A stretch of DNA of 64,000 bases from Arsenicicoccus piscis (lineage in GTDB: Bacteria > Actinomycetota > Actinomycetes > Actinomycetales > Dermatophilaceae): NCBI RefSeq assembly GCF_022568835.1, contig NZ_JAKZHV010000003.1, positions 62,001 through 126,000 on the forward strand, written 5' to 3'. The notes below the pieces were generated by a model. The model did not search any database. It was given only the letters and a program-made list of their open reading frames with translations, and had not been told where the DNA came from. This document shows positions 1 through 9,037 of the stretch, piece after piece. Made by a program: the position numbers and the translations under genes. Position 1 is the first letter of the stretch. Each line of letters begins with the position of its first letter.

Positions 1-63
1 AACGCCGACAGAGTGCTGCGGGGACAGGAGATCCGGTCAGTCGAGTCGAACACTGACGAGTAG
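1..63 (+). CDS. Possible 3' end of an upstream gene (partial)
   Basis: Frame 1 is open from the window edge to a TAG at 61-63 and encodes a short hydrophilic tail ending in SNTDE. A charged C-terminus is typical of a real protein end, but 20 codons are too few to recognise a family. From 64 to 163 no further coding signal is visible. Confidence 0.25.
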   Translation, partial: NADRVLRGQEIRSVESNTDE

Positions 64-163
64 CCCACCCCACTCCACAGAAGGGGGCGTCGACGTTGAC
101 CCGTGTCAGCGGTCGCTCATCGCCGATCCCGAGAGCCGATCTGGTGCTTGTCGGCGGCTCGGG

Positions 164-988
164 TTAGTTTCGGTTCAGGCCGAACTGAAGTGATAGGAGC
201 TTGTTCTTCCAGTAGGACTCGCTCTTCTCGATGGTTTCATCGGGCGTGTTTTGGTCGACCACTTCCAGGACCGAGACATGGTAGTTCCTATATCCGCTTC
301 GAGCTGCAGCCTTGAGAGCGACATCCCCGCCGTCACCGCCGTTCGCGTAGTCGGCCCAGCGCCCGAAGAGGCCGCCAGCGCCCTTGGCTGAGCCCACGAG
401 TTGCTTCCCCGAGTCGCGGTCGACCAGCAGGTATATACCCTTGACGCTGCGGAGCACTTGTTGCCACGAGTTGGGCAGGGTCGGGATTTCGTCAATCGGA
501 CGGAGGAAGGTGCGGAACCCTGGGAAGGGCGGTTCGTACTGCTGTGTGATCTCGATGACCGGCTTCGGCTGATTCGCTGCGAGCTGGACCCAAGTCCGCG
601 TCCCGCGGCCCCAGTCGATCACGACCTTGTCCTGGTAGTTCGCCAACGCATCGAGCAGCCGCAGCTCGTATTTGTAATGACCAGAGACGTCCTCGTTCAA
701 CAGCAGGTCAGTGCTCCCCGGCGGGCAGGTTCCCAGCCCGTCGACCTGGTACATGCCTACGAACACCGTCTTGCGGTTCTCGGTGACGACGAAGCTGGCC
801 AACAGGCCGCCGACCCCCGGGAAGGCTTCCCCGCGCTGAACACTCTGATACTACTCGAAAGCAGCGCGATCGTTGCGCCAGGCCTCATATAAACGTCCCG
901 ATCCAAGCCGGCCGTCCTGGTGCCGGACCAGTCGAACCTGAGCGGTGTCGATCCCCTCAATGGTCACCAGATCGTTGAACGTCAGCAT
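164..988 (-). pseudogene. GIY-YIG nuclease-family protein, interrupted by an in-frame TAG
   Basis: Read from an ATG at 988, the frame would encode about 274 residues, but codon 46 is TAG (positions 851-853, in the context Phe-Glu-stop-Tyr-Gln). The protein-like sequence continues unbroken on both sides of the stop. The downstream part has GIYLLVDRDSGK followed by LVGSAKGAGGLFGRWADYA, which fits a GIY-YIG endonuclease fold (GIY, then a YIG-like VGS motif and an Arg on the following helix). A Glu-Lys pair and Trp-Lys-Asn-Lys near the C-terminus fit the rest of the domain. The upstream part starts MLTFNDL and looks like the normal N-terminus of this family. A single C-to-T change of a CAG codon would explain the stop. 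A shortened protein could start at TTG 802. Function, if any, would be metal-dependent DNA cleavage; no partner gene is adjacent. Confidence 0.75.
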
Positions 989-1180
989 CACTAGCTCCCA
1001 GACAGCGCGGTCGGATCGGTGGCAGCGAGGCTATCGACAGAAGAACACTTGGAGGGATCGGTTGACGAAACGCAACAATTATCCCAAATGTCGATGCGCT
1101 GCGAATCTGGGACGCGCAACCGCTCGCCGGACTTACACCAGTCAGCCACTCAGCGTGATGCGCTCCGCTACAGTGAGTGA

Positions 1181-1867
1181 ATGGTCGAGCACGAGCAGCA
1201 CCTGGAGACAGACCCCGAGGGGCATGTGGCACAAACGGCGAAGGCTGTGACGGACAAGATCCTCACCGCCGGCATCGGGGGTGCCGGTCCCTTCAAGGGC
1301 GCCATTCCTCTCGCCGAGGAGTACGCAGGACAGCACATCGACACCGAGAAGGCGATCGAGCGGCTCATCGCCGCACACGTCTACACCACGGCAGCGAGCG
1401 GCTTCGTGAGCGGTCTTGGCGGGCTGGCCACGTTGCCCATTGCGCTACCGGCGGACCTGACCACACTGTGGATTCAACAGGCGCGGCTGGTGGCGGCCAT
1501 CGCGCATCTGCGCGGCTACAACGTCAGGTCGGACGAGGTGCGCAGCGTTGTCCTGCTGACTCTCCTCGGCTCCAGCGGTACGGAAGCCATGGCCAAGGCG
1601 GGCGTGACCGTCGGTCAGAAGGGCTTCGTGTCGGCGATCGGCAAGGTGTCGGGCAAGACCCTGCAGGCGATCAACAAGGCGGTCGGCTTCCGTCTCGTCA
1701 CCAAGGCCGGCACCAAGGGCGTGGTCAACCTAACGAAGTTCGTGCCAGTCGCCGGCGGGCTGGTCGGTGGCGGCGTCAACGGAGTCAGCACCAAGACGGT
1801 GGGCGCTTGGGCGAAGAAGAACTTCCCAGTCGTCGAACTCACCATGCCCGCAGCCTCACCCAGCTGA
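1181..1867 (+). CDS. EcsC family protein
   Basis: The 228-residue product matches the general pattern of EcsC-family proteins. It has an N-terminal helical segment, then an alternating Gly/Ala-rich hydrophobic region (YTTAASGFVSGLGGLATLP, LPADLTTLWIQQARLVAAIA) and a second glycine-rich amphipathic segment (FVPVAGGLVGGGVNGVSTK). EcsC was named from the Bacillus ecs locus, but the biochemical role of these stand-alone proteins is not established. They are probably membrane-associated. The ATG at 1181 is the first start after the upstream stop. A DnaQ-like exonuclease gene follows 45 bp downstream on the same strand, so the two may be co-transcribed. No signal peptide is evident. Confidence 0.75.
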   Translation: MVEHEQHLETDPEGHVAQTAKAVTDKILTAGIGGAGPFKGAIPLAEEYAGQHIDTEKAIERLIAAHVYTTAASGFVSGLGGLATLPIALPADLTTLWIQQARLVAAIAHLRGYNVRSDEVRSVVLLTLLGSSGTEAMAKAGVTVGQKGFVSAIGKVSGKTLQAINKAVGFRLVTKAGTKGVVNLTKFVPVAGGLVGGGVNGVSTKTVGAWAKKNFPVVELTMPAASPS

Positions 1868-1912
1868 GGCTGCGGCAAGCGCGACTGGGACGCCGCCCGG
1901 GGGCCTCAACAG

Positions 1913-2908
1913 ATGTCTCGCCGGGCGCCACCACGTCCAAGACAGGGGGTAAGGTTCACGCTCGATTTCACAGCCATCGATTTCGAGACCGCGAACTCGT
2001 ACAGGGGGTCGCCCTGCGCCGTCGGACTCGTCCGCGTACGTGACGGTGAGCCTGTCGATGAGCGTCTCTGGTTGATTCGACCGCCCGAAGCGGTTGACCA
2101 TTTCGACCGCTTTAATACGAGGCTCCACGGTCTCGACTCCGCGGCCGTCGTAGACGCACCGAGGTGGCGTGAGGTTCTGCCCGCGATCCTGGACTACGTC
2201 GGCGAGGACGTAGTCGTGGCACACAATGCCGGTTTCGACATCGGGGTTGTGCGCTACGCATGTGCAGCGGACAACATCGCGTGGCCCGAGATGCACTTCC
2301 TGTGCACGATGGTGATGGCTCGACGCGCGCTCAGCCTCCCCTCCTACCGGCTGCCGTACGTCGTGGAGTCGCTTGGTGCCGAGATGGGAGCCCATCACGA
2401 TCCGCTCTCCGACGCCCACGGTGTCGTAGCAGTTGTGAGGGCTCTAGCCGACAGAGCTGGGGTCTGCACCCTCGCCGACCTGGCGGCCAGCCAGGGCCTG
2501 TCCATCGGACACATGAGCAGCGACCACTACATCGGCACCGTTACCAACGGCTCGGGGGGCCGAAACTTCACACCCATCGAAGTCAACATGGACGCCGACC
2601 CCAGCGGGTATCTCTACGGAAGAGTCGTTGTTTTCACCGGCGCCCTGATGTCCATGACGCGGGACACTGCCCGGCAGGAGTGCGCACGTGTGGGTGCTAC
2701 GCCGGACCCGAACACCACCCAGCGGACCAACGTGCTTGTGGTGGGGGACATCAACCCGGCAAGCCTGCGTCCCGGCAGCAAGGTGACCGGCAAGGCTCGC
2801 AAGGCATTCGCACTACAAGGCAAGGGCCAAGCCATCGAAGTTATGACTGAAGACGACTTCGTGCGTTGCCTGGCGGGCCAACGCCTCGATGCTTCGGTCG
2901 GTTACTGA
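1913..2908 (+). CDS. DnaQ-like 3'-5' exonuclease with C-terminal BRCT domain
   Basis: The 331-residue product has an N-terminal DEDDh exonuclease domain. It shows the Asp-x-Glu motif in TAIDFETAN (about residues 20-27), a second motif HNAGFD near residue 105, and the terminal His/Asp pair in HHDPLSDAH. This fold hydrolyses DNA or RNA from the 3' end with two metal ions, as in the epsilon subunit of DNA polymerase III. The C-terminal third (about residues 225-325) reads as a BRCT domain, with YLYGRVVVFTGAL followed by ARQECARVGATPDPNTTQRTN and a conserved LVVGD strand. That arrangement resembles the BRCT of NAD-dependent ligases and is a likely DNA or protein docking module. The exonuclease-BRCT combination occurs in stand-alone actinobacterial proteins, sometimes in defence islands. 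It lies just downstream of the EcsC-family gene. All catalytic residues appear intact. The start is the only plausible ATG. Confidence 0.85.
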   Translation: MSRRAPPRPRQGVRFTLDFTAIDFETANSYRGSPCAVGLVRVRDGEPVDERLWLIRPPEAVDHFDRFNTRLHGLDSAAVVDAPRWREVLPAILDYVGEDVVVAHNAGFDIGVVRYACAADNIAWPEMHFLCTMVMARRALSLPSYRLPYVVESLGAEMGAHHDPLSDAHGVVAVVRALADRAGVCTLADLAASQGLSIGHMSSDHYIGTVTNGSGGRNFTPIEVNMDADPSGYLYGRVVVFTGALMSMTRDTARQECARVGATPDPNTTQRTNVLVVGDINPASLRPGSKVTGKARKAFALQGKGQAIEVMTEDDFVRCLAGQRLDASVGY

Positions 2909-2923
2909 CCATGCTCCACCGGT

Positions 2924-3545
2924 TTACTCACCGTGCCTACATCTCCGCCACAACGCAAGGCCTCGTGGGATGTCGTCACTCGCGGCGGCGAGCAGGCCGG
3001 GGTCCACGCCCTCGTCGGCCAGGACGTCCACGAGTTGCTGAAGTGCCAGCGGCGGCGCTGGGCTGTTGGGCTGGCGTCATGCCCGGCTGGTGGAGCAGCT
3101 GATACGCGGTGATCTCCACCTGCGCTCCGCGCTCGGCCAGTGACTCGATCAGCGCGAGCGGCATGTCTGGGACCGTGTAGGACGGGTGAGTGAGCAGGAA
3201 CCGGCCGATGCCCCTGGTCTGCGCCTCGTCGAGGAGCCAGCGGCACTCGTCCAGACTCACGTGACCGGTGCAGAGCAACGCGTCATAGTCGGCGATCAGG
3301 TCCAGCACCAGACGCGCTCGGTGCGTCGCGTCGAGAGTTCGGTCGACTGGGGGGACGGCGTAGGTCGTGCGGGGCAGTCGCGCGTCCTGGTCACTGAGCC
3401 GTGGCAGACAGGCCGCGGCCTGGGTGTGCGAGTCGGCAGTGGGGAACCACACGACTCGACCGCCGCTGGCCAGCGCGCTGCGAACGGTAGCCGGATTCAC
3501 CCCGCCTGTGTGCTGATTGAGCGCGATGCCGCCGATGACGTCGAG
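2924..3545 (-). pseudogene. DUF6282-family protein remnant (5' truncated, frameshifted)
   Basis: On the minus strand a long stretch beginning about 3545 reads GGIALNQHTGGVNPATVRSA, RVVWFPTADSHTQ, LLCTGHVSLDECRWLLDEA and FLLTHPSYTVPDMPLALIES. This is the body of a DUF6282 (amidohydrolase-like) protein. The frame breaks near 3050, and the expected C-terminal tail (LADEGVDPGLLAAASDDIPR) continues in another frame to a TAA at 2924. The N-terminal part with the metal-binding DLHVH-type motif is missing: at about 3545 the similarity stops abruptly where a DUF2075 remnant begins on the opposite strand. The gene is therefore both truncated and frameshifted. Confidence 0.7.
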
Positions 3546-4413
3546 GGGGGTCGCTCGACTGCCTGATCCTGGACGAGGCCCACCGCTTCGCGAGACGTCT
3601 GCCAACCGCTTCACCCGCAAGGAGAAGAGGACGGGACGTCCCCAGATCGACGAACTCCTGAGCACCGCACGGGTCCCCGTGTTCCTGCTGGACCAGGACC
3701 AAGTGGTGCGCCCTGGCGAGCTCGGCACCGTGGCAGACATCGAGGTCGCCGCTCGTGAGCGCGGGATCGACGTGATGAAGATCAACCTCGACGCTCAGTT
3801 TCGCTGCGGTAGGTCTCTCGCCTTCGTGCACTGGACACAAAGCCTGCTCGGTCTGACGGACGGCCCGGTAGAGCACTGGGGTGGCGACGACGACTTCGAG
3901 GTCAATGTCATGGCGTCCCCGACCGAGCTCGAGCAGTGGCTCGTGGCTCACCAGGAGGGCGGGTACACGGCACGCATGGCCGCGGGCTACTGCTGGTCGT
4001 GGAGCGACCCGCGTCCGGACGGCACGCTCGTCGACGACGTGCAGATCGGCTCGTGGTCGCGCCCCTGGAACCTCAAGGCTGACCGCGGCGTGGGCGGTGC
4101 GCCGCCGTCAGCGCTGTGAGCAACTGATCCCGCCGGCTGCAACCAGGTCGGGTGCGTCTACACGGCCCAAGGATTCGAGTACGACTACGCCGGCGTCATC
4201 ATGGGGCCCGACCTCGTGTGGCGCACCGACCGCTGGGTGACCGACCGTGCGGGAAGCAAGGACCCGAAGCTCAAGTCTCGTCAGATCAGCGACGTCGGCT
4301 TCGACCGCCTGGTGCGCAACGTCTACAAGGTGCTGTTTACGCGCGGCATGCGGGGGCTCGGCATCTATTCCACAGACACCGAGACTCGCGAGTACTTGGC
4401 GGCGCTGGTCTGA
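3546..4413 (+). pseudogene. DUF2075 (schlafen-group-3-like) helicase remnant
   Basis: This is the C-terminal half of a DUF2075 DNA/RNA helicase-like protein. It starts at the Walker B region (CLILDEAHRF, frame of 3553). A one-base loss near 3580-3595 moves the rest, ETSANRFTRKEKRTGRPQID, into another frame. The sequence continues through LSTARVPVFLLDQDQVVRPGE and the GYTARMAAGYCWSWSDP segment. A TGA at 4117-4119 stands where the family has Trp, after which the same frame continues ATDPAG, VYTAQGFEYDYAGVI and a typical C-terminus (NVYKVLFTRGMRGLGIYSTD) to the stop at 4413. The N-terminal Walker A half is absent. Two lesions plus the truncation make this a dead gene. Intact homologues are often found in mobile and defence regions. 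Confidence 0.75.
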
Positions 4414-4516
4414 CACAGATCACCGGGACCAAACTCAACGATCGATGTCCTTGGGACGCAGGCGCTCGAAGCTGTCGGCTTAAAACGCCACCTACACCCT
4501 TGATTGCGAAGATCCA

Positions 4517-6640
4517 CTACTTTCCACCTTGCTGTACACTCGCGAGAAAGGCGAGCACTGCCTGCGACGGTTCGTGTTGAAGATCGTTCAGCCCGAATCC
4601 AAGACTGCCAAGGCGGCTCAACTCGAGGCGATATATCTGACCATCGCGAACAACTGCTCCGCGTTCAATCAGCGCGGACAGGATTGCTTGCCTCCCCGTA
4701 CGACCACGAACGATTAGAAGATCCATTTTATCTGCGTGGCAAGCCTGACCGCTGGCAACGCTTGAACGAAAGTTCCGCAAGATTGCGCGAAGGTCCATAA
4801 ATGAATCAAAAGGTATGTGAGTCAGGCCGGGTTCTATGCGAACTACGTGTCTGTGCAAAATAGGAGAGTATGCTGCGGATATGATTTTAAGTCCGTCAGG
4901 ATCGCCCGAGACCCTCTTGAGAGTATCTGCAGCAACTTGATTGGATAAGAGGATTACTGCAGTTCTTGCATTCGCCCGGACTTCTAATGTCGCACCACGC
5001 ATATCGATGCTGTCCGCCGCAATCATGACACGTGGGCCGAAGCGCATATGGCCGGTCGCTGGTATCACCGCCTGGCCGTCGATGGACAGCATGCAGTCGC
5101 GAAGCTCAGACGGCAACGCGACTGGCTGATCTCCCGATCCAAACTGAACCCTGAGGTGGTCCCCGGTCTTCGAGTCAACTTCTAGGAATGAGCCATTCGA
5201 ACCGATGTCCGCAAAAAGAAGATCGTCATAAGCCGAGAGCCAGTCACGCTCCAAGAGAAGTGAGTCCATGACATTCATAATGATCGACCGCGGGAGGTCT
5301 TCATCTGACCCATCTTCCTCTGATTCATTTGACTCACCTGAACGCGGAATAATGCTCAGGAATCTGCCAAAGAACGGACCGGGCCGCGCGGTTTTTTGCT
5401 GCACCTCACCTAACAACATGAGATCGTCAGGATCTAGAATAGCCAGCGATGCCTTTATATAATCCTCGAATACGAGGCTGGCGAACCCACCTTCTTGGTA
5501 AAAAGGATGGTCGTCGAAAAATTCTTGAACCTTACGCTCATATTCCTCCCGCACCGCACCGGGAAGTCCAGCGGGGAGCGCTTCGTACATCGGAGTATTT
5601 AATGACCGCTCCGCCAGGCGGAAAATCTGTTCTTGCGGGCTGTAGATCTGTTCCAATGAACCGAGGTCTAGCTGAGCAGGAACCTTCGCTTTCAATTGCG
5701 CTAGAAGCGAATCCCGGACCTTCCGTGCCTCTCGGTCGAGGATTGACGAGCAGATTGCGAGCAGGACGCCCGCGCGACCATTGGCGGTGAGTCGCCCTGC
5801 CGTAGACGGGTTTGGAACCGCCACAAGAGGTGCAAGTGCGCTCAAGACGGGCGGGTAGCCCAACATACCCTTGAGCTGTGCCCAATCCACGGACACATCC
5901 GCCTGCTCTCCGATGAGGCTCTGGGCCGCTTCAGCGAGCCGATGGTCTAGGAGTTCCTTGTAGGGGGAGGTGAAAGGGGTTGGAACCTTTGCATATCGTC
6001 GACCCTTTTTGTCGTGCTCCACTACCTTTTCGACGAATTCTCGAGCCTTGTCAAGAGAGAAGAAGTCTAAAGTCGCGCGCCCAAAGGGGACCCCTTCTCC
6101 CTCTAGGAAGTTGCATATGACTTCTGCGCAATCGCGTCTGGCGAGTGCGATCACCCTTACACCTTGGGGGCCAGAACTCTGGCGATAGATTTCTTTGAGA
6201 TCGTTTAAGCATGACAGAAAGTTGTCCTGACCTGCCCGCAACTGAGCCTCGTCCAGCGCATCGATAATCAATCCGCTTACGCCGTCTACGACTGCTTTCA
6301 TGGGGGCATTGTCAAAGCCAGCAGCAGAGGTTATCAACCCCTGGATCGAGTAGACGCCGACCTGCATGGTATGACCATTAACGAGTGGCCATTTGAGATC
6401 AGCCGCCAGCGCCCGCGCGAGCGCCGATTTTCCTGTAGCTGCTGAGGCCTCGATGACCAGCGTGCTGGCATCCTGCGGCCAAGAAGAGATCGTGAGTGTC
6501 GGCTCGACGTAACCCGGAGCCCGAGAGCAAACGGGAACCAAGTCATCTCTGTCGGCTCTGAGTGCGTGCATATACGACTTCGCATGGGTGAGATCATCCA
6601 GAAGGGCCGCATACTCCATCTGCTCCATGCTGACCAGCAT
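4517..6640 (-). CDS. STAND-like P-loop ATPase of unknown function, possible defence protein
   Basis: The product is 707 residues. Near residues 62-73 it has a Walker A motif (VIEASAATGKSAL) and near 123-131 a Walker B motif (LIIDALDEA). A following strand, VRVIALARRDC, resembles the arginine-bearing sensor of NACHT/STAND NTPases. The roughly 450 C-terminal residues hold no domain I can name: a helical middle part, an acidic loop (SNESEEDGSDED), then a beta-rich end. STAND ATPases are signal-triggered switches and include the AVAST antiviral sensors, but no nuclease, protease or TIR effector domain can be seen here. AT content is clearly higher than in the flanking genes, which points to recent transfer. 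The ATG at 6640 follows a weak ribosome-binding site; a second ATG lies at 6628. It stands alone on its strand, with an IS256-family element inserted about 70 bp upstream, possibly in its promoter. Confidence 0.6.
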   Translation of the reverse strand: MLVSMEQMEYAALLDDLTHAKSYMHALRADRDDLVPVCSRAPGYVEPTLTISSWPQDASTLVIEASAATGKSALARALAADLKWPLVNGHTMQVGVYSIQGLITSAAGFDNAPMKAVVDGVSGLIIDALDEAQLRAGQDNFLSCLNDLKEIYRQSSGPQGVRVIALARRDCAEVICNFLEGEGVPFGRATLDFFSLDKAREFVEKVVEHDKKGRRYAKVPTPFTSPYKELLDHRLAEAAQSLIGEQADVSVDWAQLKGMLGYPPVLSALAPLVAVPNPSTAGRLTANGRAGVLLAICSSILDREARKVRDSLLAQLKAKVPAQLDLGSLEQIYSPQEQIFRLAERSLNTPMYEALPAGLPGAVREEYERKVQEFFDDHPFYQEGGFASLVFEDYIKASLAILDPDDLMLLGEVQQKTARPGPFFGRFLSIIPRSGESNESEEDGSDEDLPRSIIMNVMDSLLLERDWLSAYDDLLFADIGSNGSFLEVDSKTGDHLRVQFGSGDQPVALPSELRDCMLSIDGQAVIPATGHMRFGPRVMIAADSIDMRGATLEVRANARTAVILLSNQVAADTLKRVSGDPDGLKIISAAYSPILHRHVVRIEPGLTHIPFDSFMDLRAILRNFRSSVASGQACHADKMDLLIVRGRTGRQAILSALIERGAVVRDGQIYRLELSRLGSLGFGLNDLQHEPSQAVLAFLASVQQGGK

Positions 6641-6705
6641 GCCACAGAAGCACCTTCTTAGCTGACCGACGCGCTTGGGGCGAGGTGCTGGAGGGGCTTT
6701 CGCTC

Positions 6706-8147
6706 AGAGGTGGAGTTGAGTCCCCGATAGTGGTGTAGCGCGGTCGCCGTGATCGTCGCCGGCGTGTACGCCGGACGTAGACGCGGCCACCGCGTGATCC
6801 TTCGAGTTCACCTCCTACAGCTCACTCGAACGGAGTCATCACGATGACCGCACCACACATTGTCGACCCTGCACGCCTGCTCGGCGAAGCTCTCGCCGAA
6901 GCGTCGCCGGATCTGATGCGCCAGTTGTTGCAGACGATGATCAATGCCCTGCTGTCCGCGGATGCCGATGCTGTCGTGGGCGCTGAGTACGGCCGCCCCG
7001 CCCGGGCCGGACCGCGCAGCGCAACGGCTACCGCCACCGCGACCTGGACACCCGCGTCGGGACCCTCGAGGTGGCGATCCCCAAGCTGCGCAAGGGCACC
7101 TACTTCCCCGAGTGGCTCCTCGAGCGCCGCAAGCGTGCCGAGACCGCTCTCATCACCGTCGTGGCCGACTGCTACCTCGCCGGCGTGTCCACGCGGCGGA
7201 TGGACAAGCTGGTCAAGACCCTCGGCATCGACTCACTGTCCAAGTCGCAGGTCTCAAGGATGGCCGCTGAGCTCGACGAGCACGTCGAGCAGTTCCGCCA
7301 CCGGCCGTTGGACGCAGCTGGGCCGTTCACGTTCGTCGCCGCGGACGCGTTGACCATGAAGCTCCGCGAAGGCGGGCGGGTGATCAACGCCGTCGTGCTG
7401 CTGGCCACCGGCGTGAACGGCGACGGGCACCGCGAGGTCCTCGGTATGCGAGTGGCCACCGCTGAGACCGGCCCAGTCTGGAACGAGTTCTTCGCCGACC
7501 TGGTTGCCCGCGGCCTGACCGGGGTCCGTCTGGTCACCAGCGATGCGCACGCCGGCCTGGTCGAGGCGATCGCAGCCAACCTACCCGGAGCCTCGTGGCA
7601 GCGCTGCCGCACCCACTACGCCGCCAACCTCATGTCGGTGACCCCGAAGTCGATGTGGCCCGCGGTCAAGGCGATGCTGCACAGCGTGTACGACCAGCCC
7701 GACCGACCCGCGGTCCACGCCCAGTTCGACCGACTCCTGGACTACGTCGCCGACAAGCTGCCCGAGGTCCACGACCACCTCGACGGCGCCCGCGCCGACA
7801 TCTTGGCCTTCACCGGCTTCCCCAAAGACGTGTGGACCCAGATCTGGTCCAACAACCCCGCTGAACGCCTCAACCGCGAGATCCGGCGCCGCACCGACGC
7901 CGTCGGGATCTTCCCGACCCGCCCAGCGATCGTGCGGCTCGTCGGAGCCGTCCTGGCCGAGCAGACCGACGAATGGGCCGAAGGCCGCCGCTACCTCGGA
8001 CTTGAGGCACTCGCCCGCTGCCGCGTCAACATCGTTCCCACCACCCAACCCGAGATCGGAGCCGATGACCTACCAGCCTTGACCGCCTGACCAATCCAGA
8101 GGGAGAACGCAGCGCTACACCACTACCCGGGACTTGACCAGAGGTGG
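6706..8147 (+). mobile_element. IS256-family insertion sequence 1, with 8-bp target duplication
   Basis: The element proper spans 6714-8139 (1426 bp). Its ends form an imperfect inverted repeat of about 28 bp that matches at 23 positions, including the shared inner block TAGTGGTGTAGCGC. The octamer AGAGGTGG is present directly outside both ends (6706-6713 and 8140-8147), which is the target duplication size expected for IS256. The perfect duplication shows a single, fairly recent insertion with no later rearrangement. It carries one transposase gene, which is frameshifted. Confidence 0.9.
6844..8090 (+). pseudogene. IS256-family (mutator-type) transposase, frameshifted
   Basis: The first frame starts at ATG 6844 (MTAPHIVDPARLLGEAL) and runs to GAEYGRP near 7000. 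The rest of the protein (TAQRNGYRHRDLDTR, VAIPKLRKGTYFPEWLLER onward) lies in another frame from about 7011 to the TGA at 8090. Together they would give about 415 residues, normal for IS256. The DDE triad can be followed: Asp in FTFVAADALTM, Asp in LVTSDAHAG and Glu in NNPAERLNREI. The break sits in a very GC-rich run of C and G, so it could be a real mutation or a base-calling error. If real, this copy cannot move on its own. IS256 elements are not known to use programmed frameshifting. Confidence 0.85.
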
Positions 8148-8355
8148 TCGTCCGGGATGAGGCCGTGGGACGCGGTCGAGTCTGGAAAGTTGGGGGTGCA
8201 ACCGAGCGGCTGGCGACGCGGATCGTTCACGCCGCGGCGGTCTGAGCTGGGAGTAGATGAATGGAAATGCTGTCCGGCTACGAGACGCTTGGATCACCAC
8301 CTCTCAAGTCCTCGGGCGGGAAGGCACTCCGTAGTCCGTAGGTCACTCATAGCGC

Positions 8356-8640
8356 GTGGTCGGCTGGCCTCGTGGTGCTGGGGTGGTCGTCTACGCGGGC
8401 GCGGTCTCCGCGCGCATGCTGGTGGACAAGGTCGGCTTAGCCGGGCACCTTTCGACAGCGCTGGTCCGACGGAACTTCGTCCCGGTCCACGACCGCGGGA
8501 AGGTCATCGTGGTTTTCGGGACGGTGCCTTCGATGGAGGTGAGACGATCGACGATGGCAACGTCCTGCGCCAACAGGACGGGGTGCTGCTGCCGGTAGCA
8601 TCGGCGCCGACGGCGCGTCGGCGCCTGCATGCGGTCAGGG
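8356..8640 (+). pseudogene. IS1380-type transposase N-terminal fragment
   Basis: One frame reads GAGVVVYAGAVSARMLVDKV and RRNFVPVHDRGKVIVVF, matching the start of IS1380-group transposases. The continuation, DGGETIDDGNVLRQQD followed by GVLLPVASAPTARRRLHAV, lies in a second frame after about 8521. No catalytic domain follows. Only about 90 codons of a transposase of some 460 residues remain, so this is an old, inactive relic. Confidence 0.65.
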
Positions 8641-9037
8641 GTGGCCAGCTGGAAGATCGTCGCCTCCGAGCATCAACCTCAATGAGGTTTCGCCGGCAGA
8701 CCGACTCATCTCCGCAGGGCTGCTGCTCTCCATGACGTTGTTGTTCACACTCTCGTCCGGATCGACGCATGGCACATTTTTGCAGACGACCCGAGCCGTG
8801 GCGGATCCACCTCGGCCAGACCGTTGGCGACCGACGGCACACAAGCACCCAGACTGGGAGTCGGGGCAAACGAAGCAGCGAGTTACCAGCTTCGCCATCG
8901 CCGCCCGCACAGCGCTGAACCCGGCCCGGGCTGCTTGGAAACGGCCACTGGACGGCGCCGCGGGCCATCGGCGCACGAAGTGCAAACACACTATCGGCAA
9001 CGCTTGAAAGTGAGGCCGTTCCGACGCTCGAAAACGG
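8641..9037. other. About 400 bp with no recognisable gene
   Basis: Several short frames are open on both strands, but none has a convincing ribosome-binding site or familiar sequence. The stretch lies between the IS1380 relic and the second IS256 element and is probably degraded mobile DNA. Confidence 0.5.

Noticed and set aside
8732-9007. A 91-codon open frame between the mobile elements
   Set aside because: No ribosome-binding site, no family pattern, and competing frames on both strands.
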